From contig DBQI01000039.1 in NCBI GenBank assembly GCA_002305165.1, positions 153,996 through 217,995 of the forward strand: 64,000 nucleotides of DNA, written 5' to 3'. This DNA is from Armatimonadetes bacterium UBA1398 (GTDB lineage Bacteria; Armatimonadota; Zipacnadia; UBA1398). The translations under genes and the position numbers were made by a program. This document shows, piece after piece, positions 16,926-26,400 of this stretch (the stretch's first letter is position 1; each line of letters begins with the position of its first letter). The notes beneath the pieces were generated by a model that was given only the letters and a program-made list of their open reading frames with translations, had not been told where the DNA came from and did no database searches.

Positions 16926-19900
16926 CGGCCGTCACCTCCTGCCCTGCCTGATGGTAGCGAGCCTTCTCAGACGGCGAGAAGCTACGCCACAGGAGGAACT
17001 GCCGACGCAACTGGTAGAGGAACGCCCGCGTGGAACGGACCCACGCGCCCGGCTCTCCCGTCACGCGGTAGATCTTCGCCTCAGCCCCCAGGATGCCCGG
17101 TTCGTCTGTGGGCATCACTCGGACCTCGAACTCCTCCGACACGCCTAGATCATACGGCGCGAGCCAGGCCATAAAACGTAGGATGTAGTACGGGTCTGCC
17201 TCGGAGCGATCACTGACCCGCTCCAGGTGCGCTCCGTCGCTTGAGAACTCACCGATGGAGTAGTCGGCGTGAGCATCAATCCACTCGCTCAGATAGGCCA
17301 TGAGGCCCAGGGTCTCCTCGCGGTGCATCGCGAAGGGCAGCTCTATGGTCAGCACGTCGCCATCGGGATCGGGCAAACGCCACCGGCGCTCAACCCCGGC
17401 AACGGCCAGCTTAGCAGCCATCTTCGCCGGGTAGAGGGTCGAGAGGAACACGACCCCCATGACGATGATGGTGACCCCGACGGCCGCCATGCTGCTGTAG
17501 TTCAGGGACAGAAGCCCCTCGAACCACCCGAGGTTCACGCTCGCCCAGGCCAAGGCCTGGCCGATGAGGTATCCGATAATCGCCCCCATCACCGCGTAGA
17601 CCGAGGCCTCAGCAAGGAAGAGAGCGCCCACGTGAGCGGGGGCAAGCCCCACCGAAGAGAAGATGCCGATCTCGCGGACGCGCTCATAGACGGACCCGAG
17701 CATCGTGTTCAGCACGATGAGGGCGGCGATGAGGATAGGCACCAGGCTGCCCTCGATCCCCGAAGCCGTCGCTGACGTGACCGCGTTGCAGTAGAACGTC
17801 CGGCCGCCGTAGCCGGCGAAGACGCCCAGATCCAGCCGCTGCACGAGGTCGTCCTGGAGGGTCTCGGCCGCCTCGTCGGAGCCGGCGTTCGCGGCGATGC
17901 TGCGGAGGCTCCCACCGAGCCGGAGGTTGGTTCGGTGGGGCAGGATCATGATCTGGGCGCCGAGGATGTGCGGCGTGTCCTCCGTTGTCGTTCCCGTGTT
18001 CTGGGCCGACTGTATCTCCGGCTGAGCCTCGCCGCGCCTCCGCAGATTGGCCTGCTCCACCTCATCGATCGGGGTAACCATCTCCCCATCGAGGTCGCGC
18101 AGCGCGTCCAGCCGGCCCCCCTCGAAGAACCCGATCACGGTGAGCGATACCCCGCGCACCTCGACGGAGGCCTGGCCGATCTCGGCCTCGCTGATGCCTA
18201 GCTCCTTGGCCAGGTGCGTGGAGAGCAGGCAGGTGTTCGCGTCCTCCTCGGTGTCATCGAACCACCTGCTTCCTTGGCCAACCAGCGTGTCAAGCACCGG
18301 CAGGACGCGAGGCTCGTCCGGCCCCATCCCGAGAAGCGCGCCCGCTTCGTAGACCTCCGACCCGTGCCGTAGAGGCACCGCTGACCGCAGCGCGGCGCCC
18401 TCGGACAGGGTCCACGAGCGAGCCGCCATCGGGTACACCCCGCCGGCCTCCGCCTCCAGAACGCTGTAGGTGTACTCCGAGAACGGCCCATAGTTGGGCT
18501 GCCGGATAAGGATGCCGTTGTAGGAGGGCGCGATCTCCCGCTGCAGTTTGCGGATCTTCGGGTGCGACTCCACCGACGTGAAGCTCATGACCGTGAAAGT
18601 GAGCAGCACGAGGGTCGCGCAGGTGAGGCCCGTTCGGGTCTTCCTCCGCCGCATGTTCCCTACGCCCAGGGAAAACGCTGCAGAGGCTGAGGAGAGCCGC
18701 GCCACATCGGCCGAGTGGGTACCCATGGACTCGTGCCGGAGTTCCGCCATCTGTTGATCGAAGTGCCTGAACAACAGCACGGCGACGGCGGTCCCGAGCA
18801 CCATCAGAATGAAGGCGAGGAGCACGATCAGGGGTGTCGCCGTGATGCGGAAGGCCGGGTGGACCAGGGCTAGAAGCGTGAACACGACAGCGAAGATGCC
18901 CAGGGAGCCGAGGATCTCCATCATGATCGTCCGGCCCGCGAAGATGAGGCGCTCCACCAGATACGAGAACGGCAGCAGCAGGATCAGGTAGAAGATGACC
19001 CCGTGGACGACATCGTTGGCGGTGCCCCGCACCTTCGGATAAACGCGGTTCTCCAAGGCGAGGGCGCGCCGCGCTAGAGCCACGTACTTAGAGACATGTC
19101 CCGCCTCCGCCGCCTCTGTCGCCTCAGCCAGCGCGCCGGTCGCCAGGCTGTGGAGTCGGCTTGCCTCGATGTCGGAGATCCCGAACCGCCCGAACTCCTC
19201 CATCCGGCTCTCGTCGAGGATCCACATGTCCATCGCGCCGCGGTATGCCAGATTGCTGATGACGGGCGTCTCATCCACGGGGATGCCCTCGCCTAGGGGC
19301 ATCTCCTTGGTGGCGTTCAACAGGAGGATACGGGGGGTCTGGAAGGTGGGCCGCAGCAGGATCAGGAGCCGCGCGCCCGGCTCGCCGTAGATCACGCCCG
19401 CGGGCTCGGGATCGCCGGGGATGCGAGGGTCGGTCCACGATGGCGTGATCATGCCCCAGCGGAACGGCTCCGCCTTCGTCGCGTAATCCAGGACTTGCAG
19501 GCCACTGAGGATTCCGAAGTGCCCCGGGTCGATGGTATCGATGATGCTGACCTGCCGCGCCTCGAAGACGACGACATCCTTGCCGAGTTCGAGCGCGTCC
19601 AGTGCGAAGCTCGTGAACCGGTACTGCCTCGCGCCCTGGGGACCGCGATCCGGCGCATAGATCACGTCGCCGGTGTCCTCGTCGACTAAGAAGGCTGATA
19701 CCTCCGTCAGAGCGGCCCAGTTGTGGGTCTGCATGGGCATGCCGATGAGCTCGTAATGGCTCTTATCATCGACCTGATCCATGATGATGTGCCGCACGCC
19801 ACAGAGGGTCTTGGTGACCCTGCCCCAGCAGGCGATGGCTCCCGGCACGGGGTCCTCAGGGTGGAAGCTGAGGGACTTGCCGAACTCGAAAACGCCACCA

Positions 19901-21453
19901 TGGAGCCTGACGTAGCCGTCATCGGGATCGGCGCTGAAGAGGCCGACCGCGGCGTCCTCGATGACCTCGCAGAGCAAGTTCGGCACCGACGCGGCCACGA
20001 TACGAGCCTGTCGTTCCAGCCCCGCGTGGTCCATCGCGTCAGAGGTGTCCAGGTGGGTGTCCACTCTGGCCCGGATGTCACCCGTAGAAGCGAGCGTGGT
20101 GCCTGCGTAACCGGCAAGGGTAGCCGCTTCGGCCTCCAGGCAGGGCCTGCCCGGCAAGTAGGTCGCCCATGATCGATCGACGCCTGTGTTGATGCAGTCC
20201 AGGAGCGACCATTCGTTGTCCAGCCCCATCTCACGCGCGAGGAGCCAGCCGTAGTCGCGGCATGCCGTTCCGAAGTCGGAGAACTTGAAGCGCGCGGCAT
20301 CGTAGTAGTTGTAGAAGAACCCCTTGTAGAAGGCGCCGACGCCCGTCCCTCGCGATGAGAGATCAATACCTATGAAGGCTCGGAAGTGGAGCGGCTCCAG
20401 GTCCTGCTCCGCCGCTGGCTTGACCTTCTCCGTGCGCCAGACGGTGACCCGGCGATGAACGAAGTCGCGGATGCCACCCATGGCTAGGCCGTGGGCGTCG
20501 GTGAGAAGCACCATCACGGGCCGCGCTGGAGGGTAGTCCCGCAGGATGCGGCAGAGCTCCAGCAGTACCCCAACGCTCCCGGCGCCCTCGGCGCCCGGCG
20601 CGACGGTTGGGGCCACGCTCATCGAATCGTACCACGCACTCAGGACGACGACCTCATTGGCGAGGTTAGGATCGGTCCCTGGGATGAAGCCGTAGATGTT
20701 CTCCCCGACCACTGCTGTGAGCTTGGATCCGCCCCGAATAGTTGCCTCGGGCGTGGCGCCATCAGCCGTAGCTTCGCGCAGGGACTCCGCGGAGTCCCCC
20801 AGTGCGAGAAAACGAGGCGTGGACAGCGGCTGCTCGGAGAACTTCTGCTCCGCCTCGCCACGGATCGTCTGATCGGAGTCGAGGAAGACGATGGCCTTTG
20901 CGCCCACCATGGCGGCCGTGTACCAAGCGCGAGCGGAGTTGAACTCCATGACGGCGATGCAGCCCTCGACGGGCTTCGCGTCGAAGGCCGTCAGATCGCC
21001 TCTGCCCACGTATACCAGGGGCCCGGTCAGCCCCTCGGGAGGGGCGAGGCTGGGTCGTACCAGGTTGGGCCACAGGGGTTCGAGACGCAGGGCGCCGCCC
21101 GAGCCATCACCGCCCCCCAGCTCGATCGTGGCGGGCAGGTCCTCATCGCGTGACATGGGGCTTAGGGCGTCGAACTCCTCTGAGCCGATACCCGTGACGC
21201 CGACCTCGCGCAGCCGCCGCTTCAGGTACCGCCGGGCCTGAAGGTTGCCTCTGGTACCCGTGAGGCGCGTGGGGAGCGCGGAAAGGTAGTCAATGTCCTT
21301 CTGGATATTGCTATAGTTGACCGCTCTAGCCAACTCACCCAAGTCGTAGGTTGGGGCGACATTGATAAGCGACTCATCGAGCTCGTCCTGGGCGAGGACA
21401 GAGCACGGCAGCAGCAGCATTATCGTGACGGCCCAGCCGACGACGGCGCGCAA
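16900..21453 (-). CDS. Fusion of a degenerate M28 peptidase-like domain with an FtsX/MacB-type permease
   Basis: 1,517 residues; TTG start with GGAGGTGAG just upstream and a signal peptide or first TM ending near VLAQ. Residues 45-480 follow the M28 plan: LTGTRGNLQARRYL, a PA-like insert, then the metal region. But the usual HYD is WYD (273-276 region), the Asp-Asn pair of GADDN is GAEGAG, and the Glu-Glu/Gly site reads TDAHGL. Only the late DTHLDTSDAMD histidine block is intact. Residues about 840-1345 contain a TM cluster, a periplasmic loop and an FtsX block (LNTMLGSVYERVREIGIFSSVG), followed by a 150-residue soluble tail. No ABC ATPase is encoded nearby. Likely a periplasm-facing scaffold or an exporter part; catalysis by the M28 domain is doubtful. 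Confidence 0.8.
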   Translation of the reverse strand: MRAVVGWAVTIMLLLPCSVLAQDELDESLINVAPTYDLGELARAVNYSNIQKDIDYLSALPTRLTGTRGNLQARRYLKRRLREVGVTGIGSEEFDALSPMSRDEDLPATIELGGGDGSGGALRLEPLWPNLVRPSLAPPEGLTGPLVYVGRGDLTAFDAKPVEGCIAVMEFNSARAWYTAAMVGAKAIVFLDSDQTIRGEAEQKFSEQPLSTPRFLALGDSAESLREATADGATPEATIRGGSKLTAVVGENIYGFIPGTDPNLANEVVVLSAWYDSMSVAPTVAPGAEGAGSVGVLLELCRILRDYPPARPVMVLLTDAHGLAMGGIRDFVHRRVTVWRTEKVKPAAEQDLEPLHFRAFIGIDLSSRGTGVGAFYKGFFYNYYDAARFKFSDFGTACRDYGWLLAREMGLDNEWSLLDCINTGVDRSWATYLPGRPCLEAEAATLAGYAGTTLASTGDIRARVDTHLDTSDAMDHAGLERQARIVAASVPNLLCEVIEDAAVGLFSADPDDGYVRLHGGVFEFGKSLSFHPEDPVPGAIACWGRVTKTLCGVRHIIMDQVDDKSHYELIGMPMQTHNWAALTEVSAFLVDEDTGDVIYAPDRGPQGARQYRFTSFALDALELGKDVVVFEARQVSIIDTIDPGHFGILSGLQVLDYATKAEPFRWGMITPSWTDPRIPGDPEPAGVIYGEPGARLLILLRPTFQTPRILLLNATKEMPLGEGIPVDETPVISNLAYRGAMDMWILDESRMEEFGRFGISDIEASRLHSLATGALAEATEAAEAGHVSKYVALARRALALENRVYPKVRGTANDVVHGVIFYLILLLPFSYLVERLIFAGRTIMMEILGSLGIFAVVFTLLALVHPAFRITATPLIVLLAFILMVLGTAVAVLLFRHFDQQMAELRHESMGTHSADVARLSSASAAFSLGVGNMRRRKTRTGLTCATLVLLTFTVMSFTSVESHPKIRKLQREIAPSYNGILIRQPNYGPFSEYTYSVLEAEAGGVYPMAARSWTLSEGAALRSAVPLRHGSEVYEAGALLGMGPDEPRVLPVLDTLVGQGSRWFDDTEEDANTCLLSTHLAKELGISEAEIGQASVEVRGVSLTVIGFFEGGRLDALRDLDGEMVTPIDEVEQANLRRRGEAQPEIQSAQNTGTTTEDTPHILGAQIMILPHRTNLRLGGSLRSIAANAGSDEAAETLQDDLVQRLDLGVFAGYGGRTFYCNAVTSATASGIEGSLVPILIAALIVLNTMLGSVYERVREIGIFSSVGLAPAHVGALFLAEASVYAVMGAIIGYLIGQALAWASVNLGWFEGLLSLNYSSMAAVGVTIIVMGVVFLSTLYPAKMAAKLAVAGVERRWRLPDPDGDVLTIELPFAMHREETLGLMAYLSEWIDAHADYSIGEFSSDGAHLERVSDRSEADPYYILRFMAWLAPYDLGVSEEFEVRVMPTDEPGILGAEAKIYRVTGEPGAWVRSTRAFLYQLRRQFLLWRSFSPSEKARYHQAGQEVTAVGEAHHAG

Positions 21454-21501
21454 CTCTCACCTCCGCAGTTGAGTGTGGCACTACGGCCAACGGGATCATT
21501 G

Positions 21502-21510
21502 TGCTATTCT
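21502..21510 (+). promoter_or_regulatory. Possible extended -10 promoter element
   Basis: TGCTATTCT matches an extended -10 (TGnTATAAT-like) in the 105-base divergent spacer, about 48 bases before ATG 21559. No convincing -35 lies at the right distance. Weak prediction. Confidence 0.3.
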
Positions 21511-21558
21511 TCGTTTATCGGCCGCCGGCCTCCATCGGGGCCATCGAATGGGGAGCGA

Positions 21559-22308
21559 ATGCAGCACGGCTACCCTCAGCCTACGGGCTACGAGTACGCC
21601 AGTAGCGCACAGCGACCGCGGTCTCGTCGGTCCTGCTGCTGCGCTGGGTGCGCGGGTCTGCTCTTCCTCTCCGCTCTGTGCTTCTTCGGCGGTGTCGTCT
21701 CCTTCGCTCTACGGCCACCCCAGCGCTCGCCCGAGGTGCAGCAACGGCGCGACGACGTCCTGCGCCTCTGGGATTCGCCCCCGCCCGCTACGCCGCCCGC
21801 CGAGGTCGAGGCTCTGAAGGACCGTATGCGACAGACGGTCGAGCGCCTCGACGCGCTGCCCGCCCAATCGGGACCCAGGTCCTTCGAGGTCGCGATCACC
21901 GAGGACGAGGTCAACACGGCTCTAGCCGCAGATCCGCGTATCAGAGCGGAACTGGAGCAGCGCGGTGTGAGGAGCGTGTCCATCCTCTTCGAGGGAGGAC
22001 GCGCGATGGTCGACGGCGTGGTCGACATCGGCGGAGTCGCGGCGCCCGTCACGGCGGACGCCGTTCCTACGGTGAACTCCGACGGGAGCATCCATGTCGC
22101 CATCGAGAACGCCCGGGCGGGCATGTTCCCTCTACCTGCCGCCCTGCTGGACCAGGTGCGGACCAAGTTCGAGGAGATCCTCCGGAAGCAGGACCCCGAA
22201 CGTGGGCGGATCCAGTCCATCAGCCTGCAGGACGGGGTCCTGACACTGCGCGGTGAGGTGACGGGCGAACTGCCGTCCGAGGCGGAGCTCCGCGCCCTGG
22301 GACGCTAG
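21559..22308 (+). CDS. Single-pass membrane protein of unknown function
   Basis: About 249 residues from ATG 21559, where GGGGAG lies close upstream; the frame is open from 21469, but the earlier part is not protein-like. The N-terminus is Tyr/Gln/Arg-rich with a cysteine cluster (RRSCCCAGCAG) directly before one TM helix, about residues 28-47. The extracytoplasmic part has SFEVAITEDEVNTALAADP and a repeated beta pattern ending in LQDGVLTLRGEVTGE. The 'ITEDEVN' entry into a beta-domain is reminiscent of YpmS/DUF2140-type proteins, but I would not assign it. The stop overlaps that of the convergent zinc-ribbon gene by 4 bases through a shared CTAG. Confidence 0.7.
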   Translation: MQHGYPQPTGYEYASSAQRPRSRRSCCCAGCAGLLFLSALCFFGGVVSFALRPPQRSPEVQQRRDDVLRLWDSPPPATPPAEVEALKDRMRQTVERLDALPAQSGPRSFEVAITEDEVNTALAADPRIRAELEQRGVRSVSILFEGGRAMVDGVVDIGGVAAPVTADAVPTVNSDGSIHVAIENARAGMFPLPAALLDQVRTKFEEILRKQDPERGRIQSISLQDGVLTLRGEVTGELPSEAELRALGR

Positions 22309-23294
22309 CGGAGCATCTGCGGTAACAACACCGAGGCCCAGACGATCACGAAGCTGACGATGAGCAGCACGAGGACCACCTTTGCCGCGCGCAGGAGCCT
22401 CGACGCCCGCCGAGACGAGGGCCGCTCCACGGTTCGCCACCACCACGCCCACAGTGTGCTCTGGTCGGTCTCTTGAATGGGCTCACCGTGCTTGACGCGC
22501 ATGCTGATGGGGAGCGCGCAACTGCCGCCGTCCGATGAGAGCCTGACGACGCCTTGGTACCGGCCGCCGAGCGCCCACACCATGCCCTTGCGTCGTCTCC
22601 ACCGGACGGCCTCTGAGATCCTGGGCCGTACCGTCAGATGCGTCTCCTCGCCGGCAGCGAGACTCAGGGTGTCCGGCGCGGCAAAGCCCCGGGGCACCTC
22701 CACCTGAACCCTCAGCATACGGCCACCGGCATTGCGGACGACCACGCTAGCCTCGGTCGGCACACGGACGAGCCCCAACCACCGGCGCCCCCCCGTGAGA
22801 ACGGCCCGGCTCTGCCCCGCCTCCCCCGGCGCGACCAGTTCGAAACTTGTCTGGAGCGGGCCGATAGTCAGTCGGTCGGAACCCGCGACTTCCAGTCTGG
22901 GCGCCTCGGAGAGGGGCAGATCGCACCGCTCGCAGAGGGACTCGCCCGTCGGCTGCACGTGCCCGCAGCGAGGGCACTCCTCGGGAGTCCGGCTGAGGGG
23001 GTAGCGACAGGTGCCGCAGTAGCCCGACTCCAGAGGGTTGCGCTCCCCGCATCGAGGGCAGGCCTCGGCTACAGTCGCCCCACAGGTCCGGCAGTAGGCA
23101 ACACCTGGCTCGGAGGGTTCCCCGCAGAGCGGGCAGCGCTTGAGGGTCGCGACGACGACAAGCTCGGTGCCTGAGGCGCTCCATCGCAGCGTCGAGTTGC
23201 ACGAGGCGCACCTTATCGCCCCGTCTATCATGGCGATATCTGGAGATCCGCAGTTTGGACAGACCCTGCTTGTGAGGGAATCCGCCATCGGCAT
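22305..23294 (-). CDS. Multi-zinc-ribbon protein with C-terminal membrane anchor
   Basis: 329 residues. The first 130 hold at least ten CxxC-type pairs (CPNC, CASC, CPLC, CRTC, CPRC, CGTC, CPRC, CERC), i.e. a string of double-zinc-ribbon modules as in many signalling or scaffold proteins. The middle (about 135-265) is a beta-rich domain with LTIGPLQTSFELVAPGE and LSLAAGEETHLTVRP, resembling an immunoglobulin-like module. A single TM helix near residues 302-325 ends the protein, so it is probably tail-anchored with the ribbons in the cytoplasm. No enzymatic motif is seen. It lies 143 bases from the stop of the giant pilus-associated gene, same strand, and may be transcribed separately. Confidence 0.75.
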   Translation of the reverse strand: MPMADSLTSRVCPNCGSPDIAMIDGAIRCASCNSTLRWSASGTELVVVATLKRCPLCGEPSEPGVAYCRTCGATVAEACPRCGERNPLESGYCGTCRYPLSRTPEECPRCGHVQPTGESLCERCDLPLSEAPRLEVAGSDRLTIGPLQTSFELVAPGEAGQSRAVLTGGRRWLGLVRVPTEASVVVRNAGGRMLRVQVEVPRGFAAPDTLSLAAGEETHLTVRPRISEAVRWRRRKGMVWALGGRYQGVVRLSSDGGSCALPISMRVKHGEPIQETDQSTLWAWWWRTVERPSSRRASRLLRAAKVVLVLLIVSFVIVWASVLLPQMLR

Positions 23295-23380
23295 CGCGTC
23301 CTACTCGGCCCGATGCACCGCTCCCCCGTGAGGTATTCACCGCCCAGGACAACTCACCTCGCGGGGGAACGAGCAGGAAG

Positions 23381-23411
23381 GCGGCCGCGCGCCTGAGCGG
23401 TGCGCGGCCGC
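23381..23411 (-). terminator. Hairpin after the giant PilY1-like gene
   Basis: Perfect 10-bp arms GCGGCCGCGC / GCGCGGCCGC at 23381-23390 and 23402-23411, loop 11 bases, starting 26 bases after the stop of the giant gene on the minus strand. No T-run follows; it marks the end of the pilus run and may terminate or protect the transcript. Confidence 0.5.
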
Positions 23412-23437
23412 GGTAATGGACTGCCTGTCCGGGCGGG

Positions 23438-26400
23438 CTAGAAGTTCCGCCTCCGGCTTGCCGACCACGGCTGACCGGTTCCGTAGGTCTCCCCGCCGAT
23501 GCTGGGCGTGTTACGGACCTCGTCGGCCACGTAGTTGTCCGGGTCGGGCAGGATCCAGTTCAGCACGTTTAGGTAGTCAACATCGAACTCCCCGAAGGGG
23601 TTGCTCGTCGGGTCGTCTCCGTTGGGGTCGATCGCGTGGGCGTCAATGACTAGCACCTCGCCCTTGCGTTCGTGCCCGTTTGTAACCAGGTACTGTCCGC
23701 CCGGCTGCGCCTCCACATGCACCGGTCGGAACCAGGCGAAGACCCGGTCGCCGAGCAGGTCGCCGTTAGCCGCGACGTCGACGGTGCCCGTGTAGGCCGT
23801 GGGGTAGACGGCCCCGGGACCTGGGCTCGACCAGGTGCGCGAGGGATTGCGTACGCCGAAGGCCTTGGGATTGGGGTTCTCTCCGCGCGCAAGCGTCGCC
23901 ATCGTTGTGGCGTACTCCTGGACGTCGAACCACCAGGTTGCCCCGTAACCGCCCGGATCGGCGGCGAACACGCCCGTATCGGGAGGCAACGAGATGACAG
24001 CGAATCCAGGGAAGGCCGCATTGGTCGCCGCCCAGGGCCCGACTGCCGGGTAGTAGGTGACCGGGTAGACGCCGTTCTCGTCCGCGATAGTCAGGTAGTA
24101 GACGAGGGGGTCGCCCGTGGGCACATCGGGCCCCGTCTTCACATCGACATCGATGTAGTGGATCTTGCTGAGCTTCTTGAAGGGCATCAGCGCCATGCCG
24201 CCGGTGGGCGCCTCGGCTCGGATGTAGAGTTCCGAGAAGGCCCACTGGATCTGGTCATCGATGGCCTCCAGCAACCCGGTGCCTGGGTCGTAGACGCGCC
24301 CCACCTGGACGACAGAGGCGCCGGCGCCCAGATAGCGCGGGTACGGGTCGGGCCGGTTGACCACATTGTCGAGGTTGGGCCTGTCACCTGGCACTGTGCT
24401 GAGGGCGGCGTTGTTGATCCCCGCCACGACCCCGGCGAAGTTCCCCGTGCCCATACCGAAGGCCGGCGACCCGGGGGCATCGGCGACGGAGAAGAGCACA
24501 TCGGAGATGGGGATGCGCAACGGCCAAGAGGTCACGTACTGGAACGCTGGGCCACGCTCGATCTTGTTACCCGTAGCGTCCAGCACGGCCTGGTAGGCGT
24601 CCGAGGCCCACACGAGGTGGTACTCGTCCTGGCGGCCCGTCACGATGGTTGGATCGGGCGGGATCTGCCGCATCAGGCCCAGAAGCCTACTGTTGCCGGT
24701 GTCCGCGATCCAGTCGAACTCGAACAGCCAGTCCTCCACGAAGCCGCCGTAGTCAACGTTCGCGCGGATCTCCCACCGGTAGGCGTCGTGTGGCGAGGAG
24801 ATAGTCCGCACCGAGCCCTGAGGCAGATCCGCGTACCAGCCGGGCACGTCGTAGAAGGCGACGAACTCGCGCGCGCCTCCCCCGTAGGCGGGTCGAGTGC
24901 GGTTCGAGATACGGGACTCGATCATCCCCGACTTCGAGACCTCGATGATCTGGTCGTTCCCGCTGTCGCAGACGTAGTAGTTGGAGGGCTTCCCGACATA
25001 TCCCAGGGCCCGGACCGCGCTGGGCCGGTTGATGCCCTTGAAGGTGCCTTGGGCCGCCTCCAGGGCGCCAGGAAGCGTCAGGTTACCCAGGGCTTCTGAG
25101 ATGCCCGTCGAGGGGATCTCGCGTTCGGGGTCTCTGCCCGCGCCGACGACCAGAAGCCGGTTCTGGCTCGCGATGATCGTGTCTTGCTTCGTCCACCACC
25201 GATAGCGGGGCGTGAAGTCGCCCCCGGTCTCGAGCAGCGAGGCAGTCAGCACGCCCTCCTCAGTGACAGCGGGCGCGGCCCTCGGCGTGGTCACATCGAG
25301 CGGTGAGGCCACCGGAATCGCGACCGCCCTACCCCAGCCCAACAGGTCGTAACTGGGGTTCTGGACGAGCATCCCCACCTGGGAGCTCCACCAGCCCACG
25401 TAGTCATCGGGGGTGCCTTCATCCTGGAAGGTGTAGCTTGGCCAAGGCGCGCCAGGCTGCTCTCCATTCCACCACGGCGGCTCGGCATTGGGCCACGGCT
25501 CGTTCGCGGTGTCCTGGTATGAGCCGTCACGGTGCGTGACGTCGATAACCATGAGCCCCTCGGCGACGCTCTCGCCGTTCAGGACGCTCCCGTCGCCAGT
25601 CCGGCCCACGAGCCCGTGGACGATGGCCTTCTCCGCCGCGATGACGGGCATGCTCATCGAGCGGAACTGCGGGTCGAGGATCGCCGTGGCGTTGTCCACG
25701 AAGTCCTCGTTGACGCGCGAGATGGGGAAGGTCCGTCCATCCACATTCACCGTGTCCGCGAGTTGCCCCGAGTGGAAGCTGACGAGTCCGTTGGCCCAGT
25801 CGACGTGCAGCGGCGTGACCCAGTCGTCCACGTTCGTGACCGCGCCACCAGCGCGGATCGGCGCGAAGATGTTCGCTACGTCTCCGCCCGCGAGCGGCAC
25901 GGGATCGGCGCCCGTGTACTCGGGCCGCGGGATCTGCACCCCGGTCCGGGCCGTCATCGCCGGGTACTCGCCCACGACCACTGGGGGCGTCTCATGGTAC
26001 TCGTGGTAGTAGATCGAGCCCGCCGGATCGGTCGTGTTGTCCTCGACCTGAACGAGGACGCGCCGGCCGGCGAGGTTGGTGTTCTGGAAATGGATGGTCC
26101 CCGTGCCGGGTTCGACCCACCACACGGTGGGACGGCCCGACTCCGTGGCATCGAGGGTCTGGTATGGGATCGGTTGGCCCGTCCACACGTCGAACAGCCT
26201 GACCCCGTAAGGACGGTAGTCGCCTGCCGCGATAGTGCCAGCCGTCCAGTCCGCGCGCAGCGGCAGCGCCGGCTGATCGGGATCGCCCGTGCCTCGGCCG
26301 AGGTTGATGGCCATCGGCGACTGCACGTCGAGCGTTGTGTACGCCGTGTAGCGCTCGTCCGGTCCGGCGCCTCCTCCATCCGGGTCGTCCGGATGGATGG

